Counted from the first letter of the stretch, positions 1 to 9,924 are shown. The stretch: DNA of 47,500 nt from Prorocentrum cordatum (GCA_963575745.1 CAUYUJ010014630.1:236439-283938); one strand, 5' to 3'. Notes: generated from the sequence alone by a model not told the origin. Made by a program: numbers and translations.

Positions 1-1280
1 CGCGCGCCTCGCAGCCATGCCAGCCGGCGAGGCCCGCGCTGGCCGCGCCGCGCCTGCCACCGGCCGCAGCAAGCGCCGCGACCCTGCGGCGCGCCGCGCG
101 GTACGCGTCCGCGGCGCGGGCGTCTCCGCGGCCGGCGGCCGCGGCGACAAACGGCAGCAAGTCCGCCAGGGCTCCCACGCCGCAGCGGCCGGCCGCGGCG
201 GCGGCGCGGGGAAGCAGCCAGGGCCCCAGCTCGTTCGGCCCCGCGGTGGCGCCGAGGGCGCCAGCGCCCGTGGGCGGTGCGAGGAAGGCGTGGCAGCACA
301 GCGCCAGCGCGGCCGCGCCGTCGTCACTCAGCTCGCGCTCGGCCCACGCGCATGGCCAGGCAGGCAGCGCCTCGCGCACCAGCGCGACGACCTCCTCGTG
401 GCCCGCGCGCGCCCGCGCACACGCGCCGGCCAGCGCCGCCACGTCCTCTGGCCCCAGGTCCGCCACCAGTCGCGACGGGTGGCCCTGGCACAGCTGCCGC
501 AGGCGGTGGGCAGCGGCCTCGAGGATCCCGCCCTCGACAGCCGACGCGGCGCTCGTGGAAGCGGCAGCCGCAACCACGGCGGCGACCTCCTCCGCGCTCG
601 CCGAGGCCAGCATCCCTGCTGAGCGCCCGGCGCCCGCCAGCGCGCGCTGCGCCTCCGCGGCCAGGGCGCCGTCCTCGCGCCGCGCGGCCCCGAACGCGCC
701 CAGCAGCCTGGCCCACTCGCGCGCCCCGCCGAGCGCCCCCGCCCGCGACAGCTCCACCGCGCGGTGCGCCACCGCGCTCCACGCGCCCCGCGCGGCCTCG
801 CCGCCGCCCCCCGCCTCGCCCAGCGCGCCCGCCACCTCCAGCAGCTCCGCCGGCCCCGCCTTGGGGCACCAGGAAAAAGGCCGTACACCGCCACTCCCTG
901 GACCCCTCCCGGGGGGCGTTCTGACCAGGATGCCGCGGCGAGTCCAGCGGTGGCGACGAGGGCCGCCCGGGGGGCCCAAACGGGGGAGAGCCAGGGAAGG
1001 GCAGAAGTATGGGCACCTCTTCCTCCTCTGACGCCTCGCGCGCCCGGGACGCGGTCTCGGCGGCCCGCTGCCGCTCCGCGGCGCCGCGGCGCGCGGCGCG
1101 CAGCGCCGCCTCGGCCGGCAGCCGCGCGGCGCCGAGCAGCGCCTCGCCGCCGGCGCGCCGCGCGGCGCCGAGCGCGAGCGGCGCCGCCAACGGCAGGCCA
1201 GCGGCGCCCGCGCGGCAGGGGCGGCGGCGGGCCGCGGCCGGCCGCGGGCGGAGCGGCGCGGCGAGCCCGCGGGAGGCCAT
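1..1280 (-). CDS. Organelle-targeted helical-repeat protein, 5' part (two exons, runs off left edge)
   Basis: I read two exons on the minus strand: exon 1 at 1280-1035 (82 codons) and exon 2 from 859 to the window edge (286 codons, no stop). The ATG at 1280-1278 is chosen because it opens an Ala/Arg-rich, acid-free stretch (about residues 1-45, beginning MASRGLAAPLRPRPAAARRR) that looks like a mitochondrial or plastid presequence. Exon 2 is an uninterrupted run of amphipathic helices with repeated patterns such as AELLEVAGALGEAG, WARLLGAFGAA and DVAALAGACARARAGHEEVV. This resembles organellar RNA-binding helical-repeat proteins (RAP/FASTK/OPR type), but I cannot assign a family. The frames join only if the 175-nt intron at 860-1034 is removed (phase 0). 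Coding is likely; function is inferred only from pattern. Confidence 0.6.
860..1034 (-). other. Introner-like intron in the helical-repeat gene (175 nt)
   Basis: On the minus strand the intron starts GCGTCAGAGGAGG after a GAG codon and ends CCTGGTGCCCCAAG before GCGGGG. The donor is GC rather than GT, a variant known in dinoflagellates. The boundaries share AGGCG, giving a short direct repeat. Its interior aligns with the intron at 12277-12446: both run TCAGAGGAGGAA, then CCCATRC, a GGCCCTC(A/G)TCGCC block, CCGCTGGA(C/T)TCGCC and TGGT(C/T)AGAAC. Phase 0. Confidence 0.65.
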
Positions 1281-1690
1281 GCTGAGCAGGGGCTGACCGT
1301 CCCGGCACTCCTGCAGGCCTACCACGAAGTGCTCTTAGAACCCAAAGATGTTCGAAGGGCTGAGGCAGTGCTCTCAGAGCCCGAGACCGATGTGCCACGG
1401 CCGGACTGGATTGGAGAGGACACGCGAGAGGACACAGGACCCCTCCGAGGGCCACGTTGCCACAGAAATGCAGGGGGCATGGGTCGCAAGACACAGGACA
1501 CGAGGGCACCCTTGACCTGGCAGGGGGGTCGACCTACTAATCCGGGCCGCCTGTAAGGCAAGACAGTCTGAGCCAGAAGCGGTCTAAAAGAGCATCGCGC
1601 GCAGACCACAACAGGCTCTTCGAACCTTCTCGGGTGGGCCTGCAGGCACGCCAGGACGCTCCGCCGCTGCCTGACCGTGGGGAGCGCGGC
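1281..1690 (+). repeat. Dispersed repeat, copy 1 (partner at 27430-27690)
   Basis: Shares blocks such as GACCGTCCCGGCA, AGAACCCAAAGATGTTCGAAG and GCAGGCACGCCAGGACGCT with 27430-27690 in the same orientation. This copy has about 130 bp extra in the middle (1411-1545). It begins directly upstream of the ATG of the minus-strand gene, so it covers that gene's 5' flank. No open frame in it is convincing. Confidence 0.6.
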
Positions 1691-1719
1691 GGGCGGAGCC
1701 ACGGCGGCGGGCCTCGCAG

Positions 1720-1950
1720 GAGAGCCCAGGATCGAATCGACAGGTCGGATCGGCGATCGGCAGAAATCAATCGGATCGGCGGAAAAAAATCGGCCGCCGA
1801 GTCGGGAACAGTCGGACCGGCGGACACCGGCAGGCGAGCGGGCCTCCGCTGAGGAACCGGAGCCCAGATCGGAATCCAGAGTCGAGTCGAGCGTCGGACT
1901 CGGAAAAGCCGTCGAGACCGAATCGAATCGGAGGAATCGAAACGAGCCAG
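1720..1950 (+). repeat. Degenerate GGATCG/GAATCG repeat
   Basis: Dense, irregular GGATCG, GAATCG and AGTCGG words. The same composition returns at 22930-23160, 26130-26200, 36140-36230 and 36440-36660, so this is a dispersed low-complexity family. Confidence 0.6.
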
Positions 1951-2128
1951 GAGGAGGAGGAGGAGGAGGAGGAGGAGGAGGAGGAGGAGGAGGAGGAGGA
2001 GGAGGAGGAGGAGGAGGAGGAGGAGGAGGAGGAGGAGGAGGAGGAGAGGAGGAGGAGGAGGAGGAGGAGGAGGAGGAGGAGGAGAAGGAGGAGGAGGAGG
2101 AGGAGGAGGAGGAGGGAGGAGGAGGAGT
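1950..2128 (+). repeat. (GGA)n microsatellite
   Basis: About 180 bp of nearly pure GGA/GAG triplets. Reading frames through it are poly-Gly or poly-Glu and are not evidence of a gene. Confidence 0.9.
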
Positions 2129-2179
2129 CCTCCGCGGCCGGCAGGGGCCTCCCTCGCGAGGCCCAGAGGGGGAGGGCCC

Positions 2180-2262
2180 CTATATATATATTATATATAT
2201 ATATATATATATATTATAGATAGAGATAGATTAGATAGATAGATAGATCGGGGGGGGGGGCG
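2180..2262. repeat. (TA)n, (AGAT)n and a G11 run
   Basis: An AT dinucleotide tract, then AGAT tetranucleotides, then a homopolymeric G run; simple sequence only. Confidence 0.85.
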
Positions 2263-2362
2263 AGCGGAGGGCCCTGGGGGCGAGGCGGCGTGCGTGGCGG
2301 GCCGATGGGGGCCGCCCCACCTCCTGTGGCGAGCCCACAAAGGACGTACGCGCCCAGCTATG

Positions 2363-2547
2363 TACTCCAGATTTCGTGATAAAGGGAGGGGGGTTTCATT
2401 TCGGGGGGGGGTCTCTTCCAGGCCATCTTGGAGGGCCTGGGGGGGTCTGGGGACGACGTTTTGGAGGGTTCTCCCACGGGGGGGGGTCTGAAATGGCTTG
2501 TCTTGGAGGGTCCAGACCCCCTCCCTTTTATTACGAATTCTGGAGTA
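2363..2547 (+). mobile_element. MITE-like element with 32-bp terminal inverted repeats, copy 1
   Basis: 185 bp bounded by TACTCCAGATTTCGTGATAA on the left and, read inverted from the right end, TACTCCAGAATTCGTAATAA. The terminal inverted repeats extend about 32 bp into AAAGGGAGGGGG with few mismatches. A second copy lies inverted at 23307-23488 and is similar end to end. There is no coding capacity, so this looks like a non-autonomous DNA transposon or a foldback element. A target-site duplication is not clear. Confidence 0.65.
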
Positions 2548-2554
2548 CATGAAC

Positions 2555-3135
2555 ACGGCCCCTCGATTCGCGAGACCGGCCGCGTTATACGAACATTTGT
2601 GCAGTGCGTGCTCTCGAAACCAGCGTGGAGTCATGTACATGTACGTCCTTCTTTCGCTCCCGATCTTGAGGGGAATGCCTGGAGGAGGCCTCGCACCGCC
2701 ACCCGGGACCCCCAGCTGCGCCGGATGCGCGTCGGACGTGTGCGTCGGGGCCACGTCGGCTGAATGGCGTCGGGGTTGCGCGTCGGATGTGCACGTCGGC
2801 GTCCCGTCTCCTGCTCACATCCGAGCATCGCCGCGCGAGCGTCGCCTCGTCTTGCAGAGAGGACGATACGATGGAGCGAAAAGCTGGGGACAACTTGGGT
2901 CAGGGACACACGCATCGGGGGCGCGCGCAAACACGGATTAGCGATCCATGGATTTGATGCGCGGTCGCATAATCCATGGATCGGGGGAGGTGCCCTCCCC
3001 AAAATGCGGCCAGAGCCGCCTCGTTCGGCGGCGGGCGCCCGCGACTCCCCATGGAAACGGGGCCCGTCGCTAATCCACGCCCCTTGATCCAGGCTTGCGA
3101 TCGCCCGCAGATGATGCGGCGGAGCGAGAAGCTGG
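2555..3135. other. No gene seen; short palindromes
   Basis: Several overlapping frames are open on both strands but none has a recognisable pattern. At 2940-2990 there are nested palindromic words around GATCCATGGAT. Nothing else is supported. Confidence 0.4.
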
Positions 3136-3186
3136 AGGAGGAGGAGGAGGAGGAGGAGGAGGAGGAGGAGGAGGAGGAGGAGGAAG
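3136..3186 (+). repeat. (GGA)n microsatellite
   Basis: Pure GGA triplets. Confidence 0.9.
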
Positions 3187-3349
3187 CGGGGGACGCCTCG
3201 GGTCAGAGGCACGCCCAGCACCTCGCCGACCGGGGGGCCGAGGAGAGCGCCCTAGCCTTGCCCGCTTCGCGACTGCGCGCCCCGCGCCCCGCGCAACGCC
3301 ACGCGCGGGAATCTGATCGCCCTCGAGCCGCCGCCCTGGAGATCGGGGA

Positions 3350-3835
3350 TCTTATGGCCCGGGTCAATCCAGACCCGGGTCAGCCAAGCCTAGCAGAGTC
3401 CTGCAAAATCCTGCAAGATCCTGCACCCGAGCCCGGGCTAGTGGGAAGGATCCCGCAAGCTCCTGCGGGATCCTGAGCCCAGATCCGGGTCCAATGCACC
3501 CCTTGCCCTGTCGGGGATCTTCTGACCCGGGTCAATCCAAACCCGGGTCAGCAAGAAACCAAAAACTGCAATGCAGGAAAAATAAAACTGCAACGCAGGT
3601 CTTCGCAAACCCGGGTCAGCCAATATGCACGGCCTCCTCGCGGCCACGAGCGGCTCGCTAACCCGGGTCAGCCAGAGGAGGTCTTCGCAGGATCCTGCAG
3701 GATCTGGCGCCCTGGCTGACCCCCGTTTGCATTGACCCCCGTCTCAAGGCCCCCGACCCTGCAGGATCCTGCAAGATCCGGCGATGTGGCTGACCCCCTT
3801 TGCACTGACCCCCGTCTCAAGGCTCCCGCGGAGAA
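3350..3835. repeat. Repeated TGACCCGGGTCA palindromes and TCCTGCAGGATC words
   Basis: The word ACCCGGGTCA, within the palindrome TGACCCGGGTCA, recurs about six times between 3357 and 3672, usually followed by ATCC or GCC. TCCTGCAAGATCCTGC words are interspersed. A block starting at GCTGACCCCC is duplicated in tandem at about 3714-3770 and 3788-3830. This is dyad-rich and non-coding. Confidence 0.6.
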
Positions 3836-3904
3836 GGGCACCTGTAATGCCCGGAGCAGGCAGCGCGAGGCGCGAGGCGCGATTACCTTCGCACCTCTGT
3901 GGGC

Positions 3905-4080
3905 GAGCCGGATCCCAATCCCCGTCTCTCCCCCTCTCCCCCTCCCTACCTCGCCATCCCATCCCTTCCATCCCTCACTGACCCTCGCCGTCTCCCCATC
4001 CATCTCTCCCTCCCTCCCTTCCTCCCTCCCTCCCTCCCTCTCTCTCTCTCTCACTCTCTCTCTCTCTCTCTTTCTCGCTG
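3905..4080 (+). repeat. Pyrimidine tract (TCCC)n/(TC)n
   Basis: Strand-asymmetric CT-rich simple sequence just outside the left arm of the large inverted repeat. Confidence 0.8.
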
Positions 4081-4082
4081 TT

Positions 4083-5997
4083 TTCCCAACCCTCCTTGGT
4101 TGGGTATTCGTTTTGAATAGAGCACTGCGGTCTCCAGTCCTCCTTCTCCTCCCGCCTCCAGTCTCCCGTTCCCCTCTTGTCTCCTCTTGCCTTGCGCGAC
4201 CCTGGCCACCCCTGGGGGCTGCGATCTGTGACACTGTCGCCACTTTCGAGGGCTGCTGGTGCGTCCTGCGGAGTGAGGCACCGCGGGGATCTGAGCGGGA
4301 CCTCGCCGTCCCTGGGGGGGTGCGATTTGCGACACTGTCGCCACTTTCGAAGGCTGGTGGTGGGTCCTGCAGAGTGAAGCACCGCGGGGATCTGAGCGGG
4401 ACCTCGCCGTCCCTGCGGGGCTGCGATCTGCGACATTGTCGCCACTTTCGAGGGCTGCTGGTGGGTCCTGCGGAGTGAGGCACCGCGGGGATCTGAGCGG
4501 GACCTCGCCGTCCCTGGGGGGCTGACACTGTCGCCAGTTTCGGGGGCTGCTGGTGGGTCCTGCGGAGTGAGGCGCCGCGGGGATCTGAGCGGGACCTCGC
4601 CGTCCCTGGGGGGCTGACACTGTCGCCACTTTCGGGGGCTGCTGGTGGGTCCTGCGGAGTGAGGCACCGCGGGGATCTGAGCGGGACCTCGCCGTCCCTG
4701 GAGGGTTGCGATCTGCAACACTGTCGCCACTTTCGAGGGCTGCTGGTGCGTCCTGCGGAGTGAAGCACCGCGGGGATCTGAAACGTCCCTGGGGGGCTGC
4801 GATCTGCGACACTGTCGCCACGTTCGAGGTCTGCTGGTGGGTCCTGCGGAGTGAGGCACCGCGGGGATCTGAGCGGGACCTCGCCGTCCCTGGGGGGGTG
4901 CGATTTGCGACATTGTCGCCAGTTTCGGGGGCTGCTGGTGGGTCCTGCGGAGTGAGGCACCGCGGGGATCTGAGCGTGACCTCGCCGTCCCTGGGGGGCT
5001 GCGATCTGCGGCACTGTCGCCACTTTCGAAGGCTGCTGGTGCGTCCTGCGGAGTGAGGCACCGCGGGGATCTGAGCGGGACCTCGCCGTCCCTGGGAGGC
5101 TGCGATCTGCGACATTGTCGCCACTTTCGAGGGCTGCTGGTGGGTCCTGCGGAGTGAGGCACCGCGGGGATCTGAGCGGGACCTCGCCGCCCCTGCCTGC
5201 GATCTGCGACACTGTCGCCACTTTCGGGGGCTGCTGGTGGGTCCTGCGGAGTGAAGCACCGCGGTGATCTGAGCGGGACCTCGCCGTCCATGGGGGGGTG
5301 CGATCTGCAACACTGTCGCCACTTTCGAGGGCTGCTGGTGGGTCCTGCGAAGTGAAGCACCGCGGGGATCTGAGCGGGACCTCGCCGTCCCTGCGGGGCT
5401 GCGATCTGCGACACTGTCGCCACTTTCGAGGGCTGCTGGTGGGTCCTGCGGAGTGAGGCACCGCGGGGATCTGAGCGGGACCTCGCCGTCCCTGGGGGGG
5501 TGCGATCTGCAACACTGTCGCCACTTTCGAGGGCTGCTGGTGCGTCCTGCGGAGTGAGGCACCGCGGGGATCTGAGCGGGACCTCGCCGTCCATGGGGGG
5601 CTGCGATCTGCGACACTGTCGCCACTTTCGAGGGCGGCTGGTGGGTCCTGCAGAGTGAAGCACCGCGGGGATCTGAGCGGGACCTCGCCGTCCCTGGGGG
5701 GCTGCGATCTGCGACGCTGTCGCCACTTTCGAGGGCTGCTGGTGGGTCCTGCGGAGTGAGACACTGCGGGGATCTGAGCGGGACCTCGCCGTCCCTGGGG
5801 GGGGGTGCGATTTGCGACACTGTCGCCACTTTCGAGGGCTGCTGGTGGGTCCTGCGGAGTGAGGCACCGCGGGGATCTGAGCGGGACCTCGCCGTCCCTG
5901 GGGGAGGGCTCTGGAGAGCTGCTGCAGGATACGTTAGGCGCAACGGACGCATGGCACAGCCAACGGGGGTGATTTGTGAAACAGACCATCTGCCAGG
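4083..5997 (-). repeat. Left arm of a 4.7-kb inverted repeat
   Basis: The outer end (4083-4140, containing TTGGTTGGGTATTCGTTTTG) is the reverse complement of 8765-8823. The inner end (about 5910-5997, containing GAAACAGACCATCTGCC) is the reverse complement of 6828-6905. Between the ends lie about 17 tandem copies of a 101-bp satellite in minus orientation. The large open frames across this arm are a property of the satellite. Confidence 0.85.
4200..5910 (-). repeat. 101-bp satellite array, left (about 17 copies)
   Basis: The unit read on the minus strand is GGGACGGCGAGGTCCCGCTC..., then ...CACTCCGCAGGACCCACCAG... and ...GAAAGTGGCGACA.... Some copies carry internal deletions (for example near 4520, 4780 and 5195). 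Each unit starts with a GGGAC/GTCCC stem around a GGCGAG loop. Unit length is not a multiple of three, yet all three frames of one strand stay open over many units. Confidence 0.85.
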
Positions 5998-6070
5998 CGG
6001 GAGGGGGGCGCACGGAACGAGGACAGGCTGTCGGACGTTTTTGGCGTTGCTTGCTTCCGGGGATGTCAGT

Positions 6071-6163
<93 letters not shown>

Positions 6164-6360
6164 GAGGAGGAGGAGGAGGAGGAGGAGGAGGAGGAGGAGG
6201 AGGAGGAGTATCGAGGAGGAGGAAGGGGGAGGAAGGGGAGGAGGAGGAGGAGGAGGGAGGAGGAGGGGGAGGAGGAGGAGGAGGGGGAGGGGGAGGAGGA
6301 GGGGGAGGAGGAGGAGGAGGACGGAGGAGGAGGGAGGAGGGGGAGGAGGGAGAGGAGGAG
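6071..6360. repeat. (ATG)n then (GGA)n in the spacer of the inverted repeat
   Basis: About 90 bp of ATG triplets run directly into about 200 bp of GGA/GGGGA. This is the spacer between the two satellite arms. Confidence 0.9.
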
Positions 6361-6477
6361 TATCGAGGGGGGTGATGGGGATCACTGCTTTGGTTTGCGT
6401 CACATTTGTCTCCCAGAGGCCTGGCGGCGTCCAGGGTCAGAGACCTCCTGGAACTTCCTGGCCTCTTGTGAGCGGCA

Positions 6478-6557
6478 GAGAGTGAGAGACACAGAGAGAG
6501 AGAGAGAGTGAGAACACACAGAAAAAAAGAGAGAGAGAGAGAGAGAGACAGAGAGAG
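6478..6557 (+). repeat. (GA)n tract
   Basis: Purine dinucleotide repeat AGAGAG with short interruptions. Confidence 0.85.
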
Positions 6558-6696
6558 TTACCCTGGCGACGTACCCAACCCTTGCGCAATGCGGGGCATG
6601 AGTACATAAGGATTGCTACAACGGGGGCGATGACGTAACATGGACGCATGTAATTTTGCGAGCAGCAATCGGAAGGCTCGCAGGCCCCCGAGCAAG

Positions 6697-6790
6697 ACCT
6701 AAGAGCTACGTAATAACAAATCACCCCCGTTGGCTGTGCCATGCGCCCGTTGCACCCAACGTAACCCACAGCAGCTCTTGAGCCCCCGCG
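6697..6790 (+). repeat. Third copy of the arm-end sequence
   Basis: The stretch with AAATCACCCCCGTTGGCTGTGCC and CACAGCAGCTCT is repeated at 6840-6890 and, inverted, at 5915-5980. An extra copy therefore sits in the spacer beside the right arm. Confidence 0.65.
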
Positions 6791-6827
6791 GGATACCAGC
6801 AGGCGCAACGTTATGGCCATCGCCCGG

Positions 6828-8823
6828 CAGATGGTCTGTTTCACAAATCACCCGTTGCGCCTGACGTATCCCACAGCAGCTCTCCACAGCCCCCCAGGGA
6901 CGGCGAGGTCCCGCTCAGATCCCCGCGGTGCCTCACTCCGCAGGACCGGCGAGGTCCCGCTCAGATCCCCGCGGCGCCTCACTCCACAGGACCCACCAGC
7001 AGCCCTCGAAAGTGGCGACAATATCGCAAATCGCACCCCCCCAGGGACGGCGAGGTCCCGCTCAGATCCCCGCGGTGCCTCACTCCGCAGGACCCACCAG
7101 CAGCCCTCGAAAGTGGCGACAGTGTCGCAGATCGCAGCCTCCCAGGGACGGCGAGGTCCCGCTCAGATACCTGCGGTGCCTCGCTCCGCAGGACCCACCA
7201 GCCGCCATCGAAAGTGGCGACAATGTCGCAGATCGCAACCCCCCAGGGACGGCGAGGTCCCGCTCAGATCCCCGCGGTGCTTCACTCCGCAGGACCCACC
7301 AGCAGCCCTCAGAAGTGGCGACAATGTTGCAGATCTTACCACCCCAGGGACGGCGAGGTCCCGCTCAGATCCCCGCTGTGCCTCACTCCACAGGACCCAC
7401 CAGCAGACCTCGAAAAAGGCAACAGTGTCGCAGATCGCAGCCCCCCAGGGACGGCGAGGTCCCGCTCAGATCCCCGCGGTGCCTCACTCCGCAGGACCCA
7501 CCAGCAGCCCTCGAAAGTGGCGACAATGTGGCAGATCGCAACCTCCCAGGGACAGCGAGGTCCCGCTCAGATCCCCGCGGTGCCTCACTCCGCAGGACCC
7601 ACCAGCAGCCCTCGAAAGTGGCGACAATGTCGCAAATCGCAGCCCACCAGGGACGGCGAGGTCCCGCTCGGATCCCCGCGGTGCCTCATTCCGCAGGACC
7701 CGCCAGCAGCCCTCGAAAGTGGCGACAATGTCGCAGATCGCAGCCCCCCAGAGACGGCGAGGTCCCGCTCGGATCCCCGCGGTGCCTCACTCCGCAGGAC
7801 CCACCAGCAGCCCTCGAAAGTGGCGACATTGTCGCAGATCGCAACCCCCAGGGACGGCGAGGTCCCGCTCAGATCCCTGCGGTGCCTCGCAGGACCCACC
7901 AGCAGCCCTCGAAAGTGGCGACAGCGTCGCAGATCGCAGCCCCCCAGGGACGGCGAGGTCCCGCTCCGATCCCCGCGGTGCCTCACCCCGCAGGACCCAC
8001 CAGCAGCCCTCGAAAGTAGCGACAGTGTCGCAGATGGTCGCAGATCGCAGCCCCCCAGAGACGGCGAGGTCCCGCTCAGATCCCCGCGGTGCCTCACTCC
8101 GCAGGACCCACCAGCAGCCCTCGAAAGTGGCGACAATGTCGCAGATCGCAACCCTCCAGGGACAGCGAGGTCCCGCTCAGATCCCCGCGGTGCCTCACTC
8201 CGCAGGACCCACCAGTAGCCCTCGAAAGTGGCGGCAGTGTCGCAAATCGCACCCCCCCCCCAGGGACAGCGAGGTCCCGCTCAGATCCCCGCGGTGCCTC
8301 ACTCCGCAGGACCCACCAGCAGCCCTCAAAAGTGGCGACAATGTCGCAGATCGCAACCCCCCAGGGACGGCGAGGTCCCGCTCAGATCCCCGCGGTGCCT
8401 CACTCCGCAGGGCCCACCAGCAGCCCTCGAAAGTGGCAACATTGTCGCAGATCGCAACCCCCAGGGACGGCGAGGTCCCGCTCAGATCCCTGCGGTGCCT
8501 CGCAGGACCCACCAGCAGCCCTCGAAAGTGGCGACAATGTCGCAGATCGCAGCCCGCCAGGGACGGCGAGGTCCCGCTCAGATTCCCGCGGTGCCTCACT
8601 CCACAAAACCCACCAGCAGCCCTCGAAAGTGGCGACAGTGTCACAGATCGCAGCCCCCAGGGATGGCCAGGTTCGCGCAAGGCAAGAGGAGACAAGAGGG
8701 GAGCGGGACACGGGAGGCGGGAGGAGGAGGAGGAGGAGGAGGAGGAGGAGGAGGAGGAGGAGAAGGACTGGAGACCGCAGTGCTTTATTCAAAACGAATA
8801 CCCAACCAAGGAGGGTTGGGAAA
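6828..8823 (+). repeat. Right arm of the 4.7-kb inverted repeat
   Basis: Mirror of 4083-5997. It differs by an expanded (GGA)n at 8720-8762, where the left arm has only GGAGGAG near 4145. That tract must have grown, or the other shrunk, after the arms separated. Confidence 0.85.
6895..8655 (+). repeat. 101-bp satellite array, right (about 17 copies)
   Basis: Unit starts GGGACGGCGAGGTCCC recur at 7044, 7145, 7246, 7347 and 7448, exactly 101 bp apart. Later units near 7850, 8020 and 8460 carry small deletions or insertions. Predicted proteins across it are repeat translations, not supported genes. Confidence 0.9.
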
Positions 8824-8826
8824 CAT

Positions 8827-8935
8827 CTGCCCTCCGACCAGTCTGGGGGTGCGTTCTGGCCAGAATGTCGAGGGGGGCCCAGCCGCTACGACGAGGACGC
8901 CCCAGGGAAGCCGGGCAAGGGCCAGAAAATTATTC
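8827..8935 (-). other. Introner-like relic outside any visible gene
   Basis: On the plus strand GGTGCGTTCTGGCCAGAATG, then CGACGAGGACGCCCCAGGGAAG, then GGGCAAGGGCCAGAA aligns in order with the reverse complement of the intron at 860-1034 and, less closely, with 12277-12446. No exon frame is evident on either side, so it may be a decayed or transposed copy. Confidence 0.45.
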
Positions 8936-9115
8936 ACTGCGTAACGCTCCCCACATGTGCATCCATTAGCATAGACCTGTCAGCCGTGAGTGTCTAGGCG
9001 CAAGAGTTTTCGAACATAAGCGAGCCTGAGTATTGACGGTCTGGGAGCGAATCTAACTGTGAATGAGTTAGAGCGTCAAGGAGTCTCAGAGGTATCAGTG
9101 CGTCTCTGCTCATGA
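8930..9115 (+). repeat. Dispersed repeat with ATTATTCACTGCGT, copy 1
   Basis: Aligns over about 190 bp with 10866-11050 (shared words GTGAGTGTCTAGGCGCAA, GAGTATT and GCGTCTCTGC). A more diverged copy begins at 17090. In the first two cases it runs directly into a CCTCCTGGGG array. Confidence 0.7.
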
Positions 9116-9305
9116 GCCTGGGGCCTCCTGGGGCCTCTTGAAACCTCCTGGGGCTTCCTGGGACCTCCTGGAGCCTTTTGGGGCATCCTGGGGCCTCTTG
9201 GGGCTTCCTGTGGCATCATGAGGCCTCCTGGGTCCTCCTGAAGCCTCCTGGGGCCTCCTGGACCCTCCTGAAGCCTCCTGGGGCCTCCTAGGGTCTCCTG
9301 GGGAG
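9115..9305 (+). repeat. GGGGCCTCCTGG tandem array
   Basis: Degenerate 9-15 bp units of CCTCCTGGGG. The same array type is at 9655-9915, 11050-11155 and 13895-14015. It encodes low-complexity Pro/Gly/Gln strings in several frames. Confidence 0.85.
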
Positions 9306-9494
9306 GATTCGTGCCCCAAGAGAGGCCCAAACTATAGCAAACAGACGTGACACACTTTGGATTAAAGCCACATGAGGAGGAACATCTGTAAGAACAGACG
9401 TAAAGCACCAAGGACTCGTGACCCAGGGGAGGCTCAATCTATCGGAACATGCGTGAAACACTTAGGAGTGGACACGCAGGAGATGGACGATATC

Positions 9495-9536
<42 letters not shown>

Positions 9537-9655
9537 TATATATACATATATATATAATATGTAATATACGTTGAAGCATGCGGAAAACACAAAGGATTGG
9601 TACGCCGGGGGGGGCCCAATCTACAGGAACAGATGTAAAACACCAGGGATTGGAG
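9305..9655 (+). repeat. About 60-bp diverged tandem repeats around an (AT)n tract
   Basis: Blocks of the form GGACTCGTGACCCAGGGGAGGC then AATCTAT.GGAACA...GTGAAACAC recur near 9310, 9375, 9415 and 9595. An AT dinucleotide tract (9490-9565) interrupts the series. Confidence 0.55.
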
Positions 9656-9915
9656 CCACTACTGTGGCCTTCTGAAGCCTCCTGCTCCTGGGGCCTTGTG
9701 AGGACTCCTGGGGCCTTCCGGGGCTTCCTGGTGCCTCCTGGCGCTTCCTGTGGCATCATGGGTCCTCCTGTGGCCTCCTGGGGCCTCCTGGTGCCTCCTG
9801 GTGCTTCCTGGGGCCTCCTGGAGCCTCTTGGGGCCTCCTGGGGCCTCCTGTAGCCTCCTGGGAGCTGTGGCCTCCTGGGGCCTCCTGGAGCCTACTGGAG
9901 CCTCCTGTAGCATCC
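9655..9915 (+). repeat. GGGGCCTCCTGG tandem array
   Basis: Same unit as at 9115-9305, here about 260 bp. It forms the first part of the composite module that is repeated at 13895-14900. Confidence 0.85.
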
Positions 9916-9924
9916 TGAGGAGGA

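Noticed and set aside
3668-6403. A 911-codon open frame on the minus strand
   Set aside because: It is a read-through of the 101-bp satellite plus poly-His and poly-Pro from the microsatellites. Other frames are equally open and there is no domain pattern.
4083-8823. CRISPR array in the regularly spaced 101-bp units
   Set aside because: The whole unit is conserved, with no unique spacers, and the arms are mirrored; it is a satellite.
6813-8969. A 718-codon open frame on the plus strand
   Set aside because: The same satellite in the opposite arm; no start context and no non-repeat domain.
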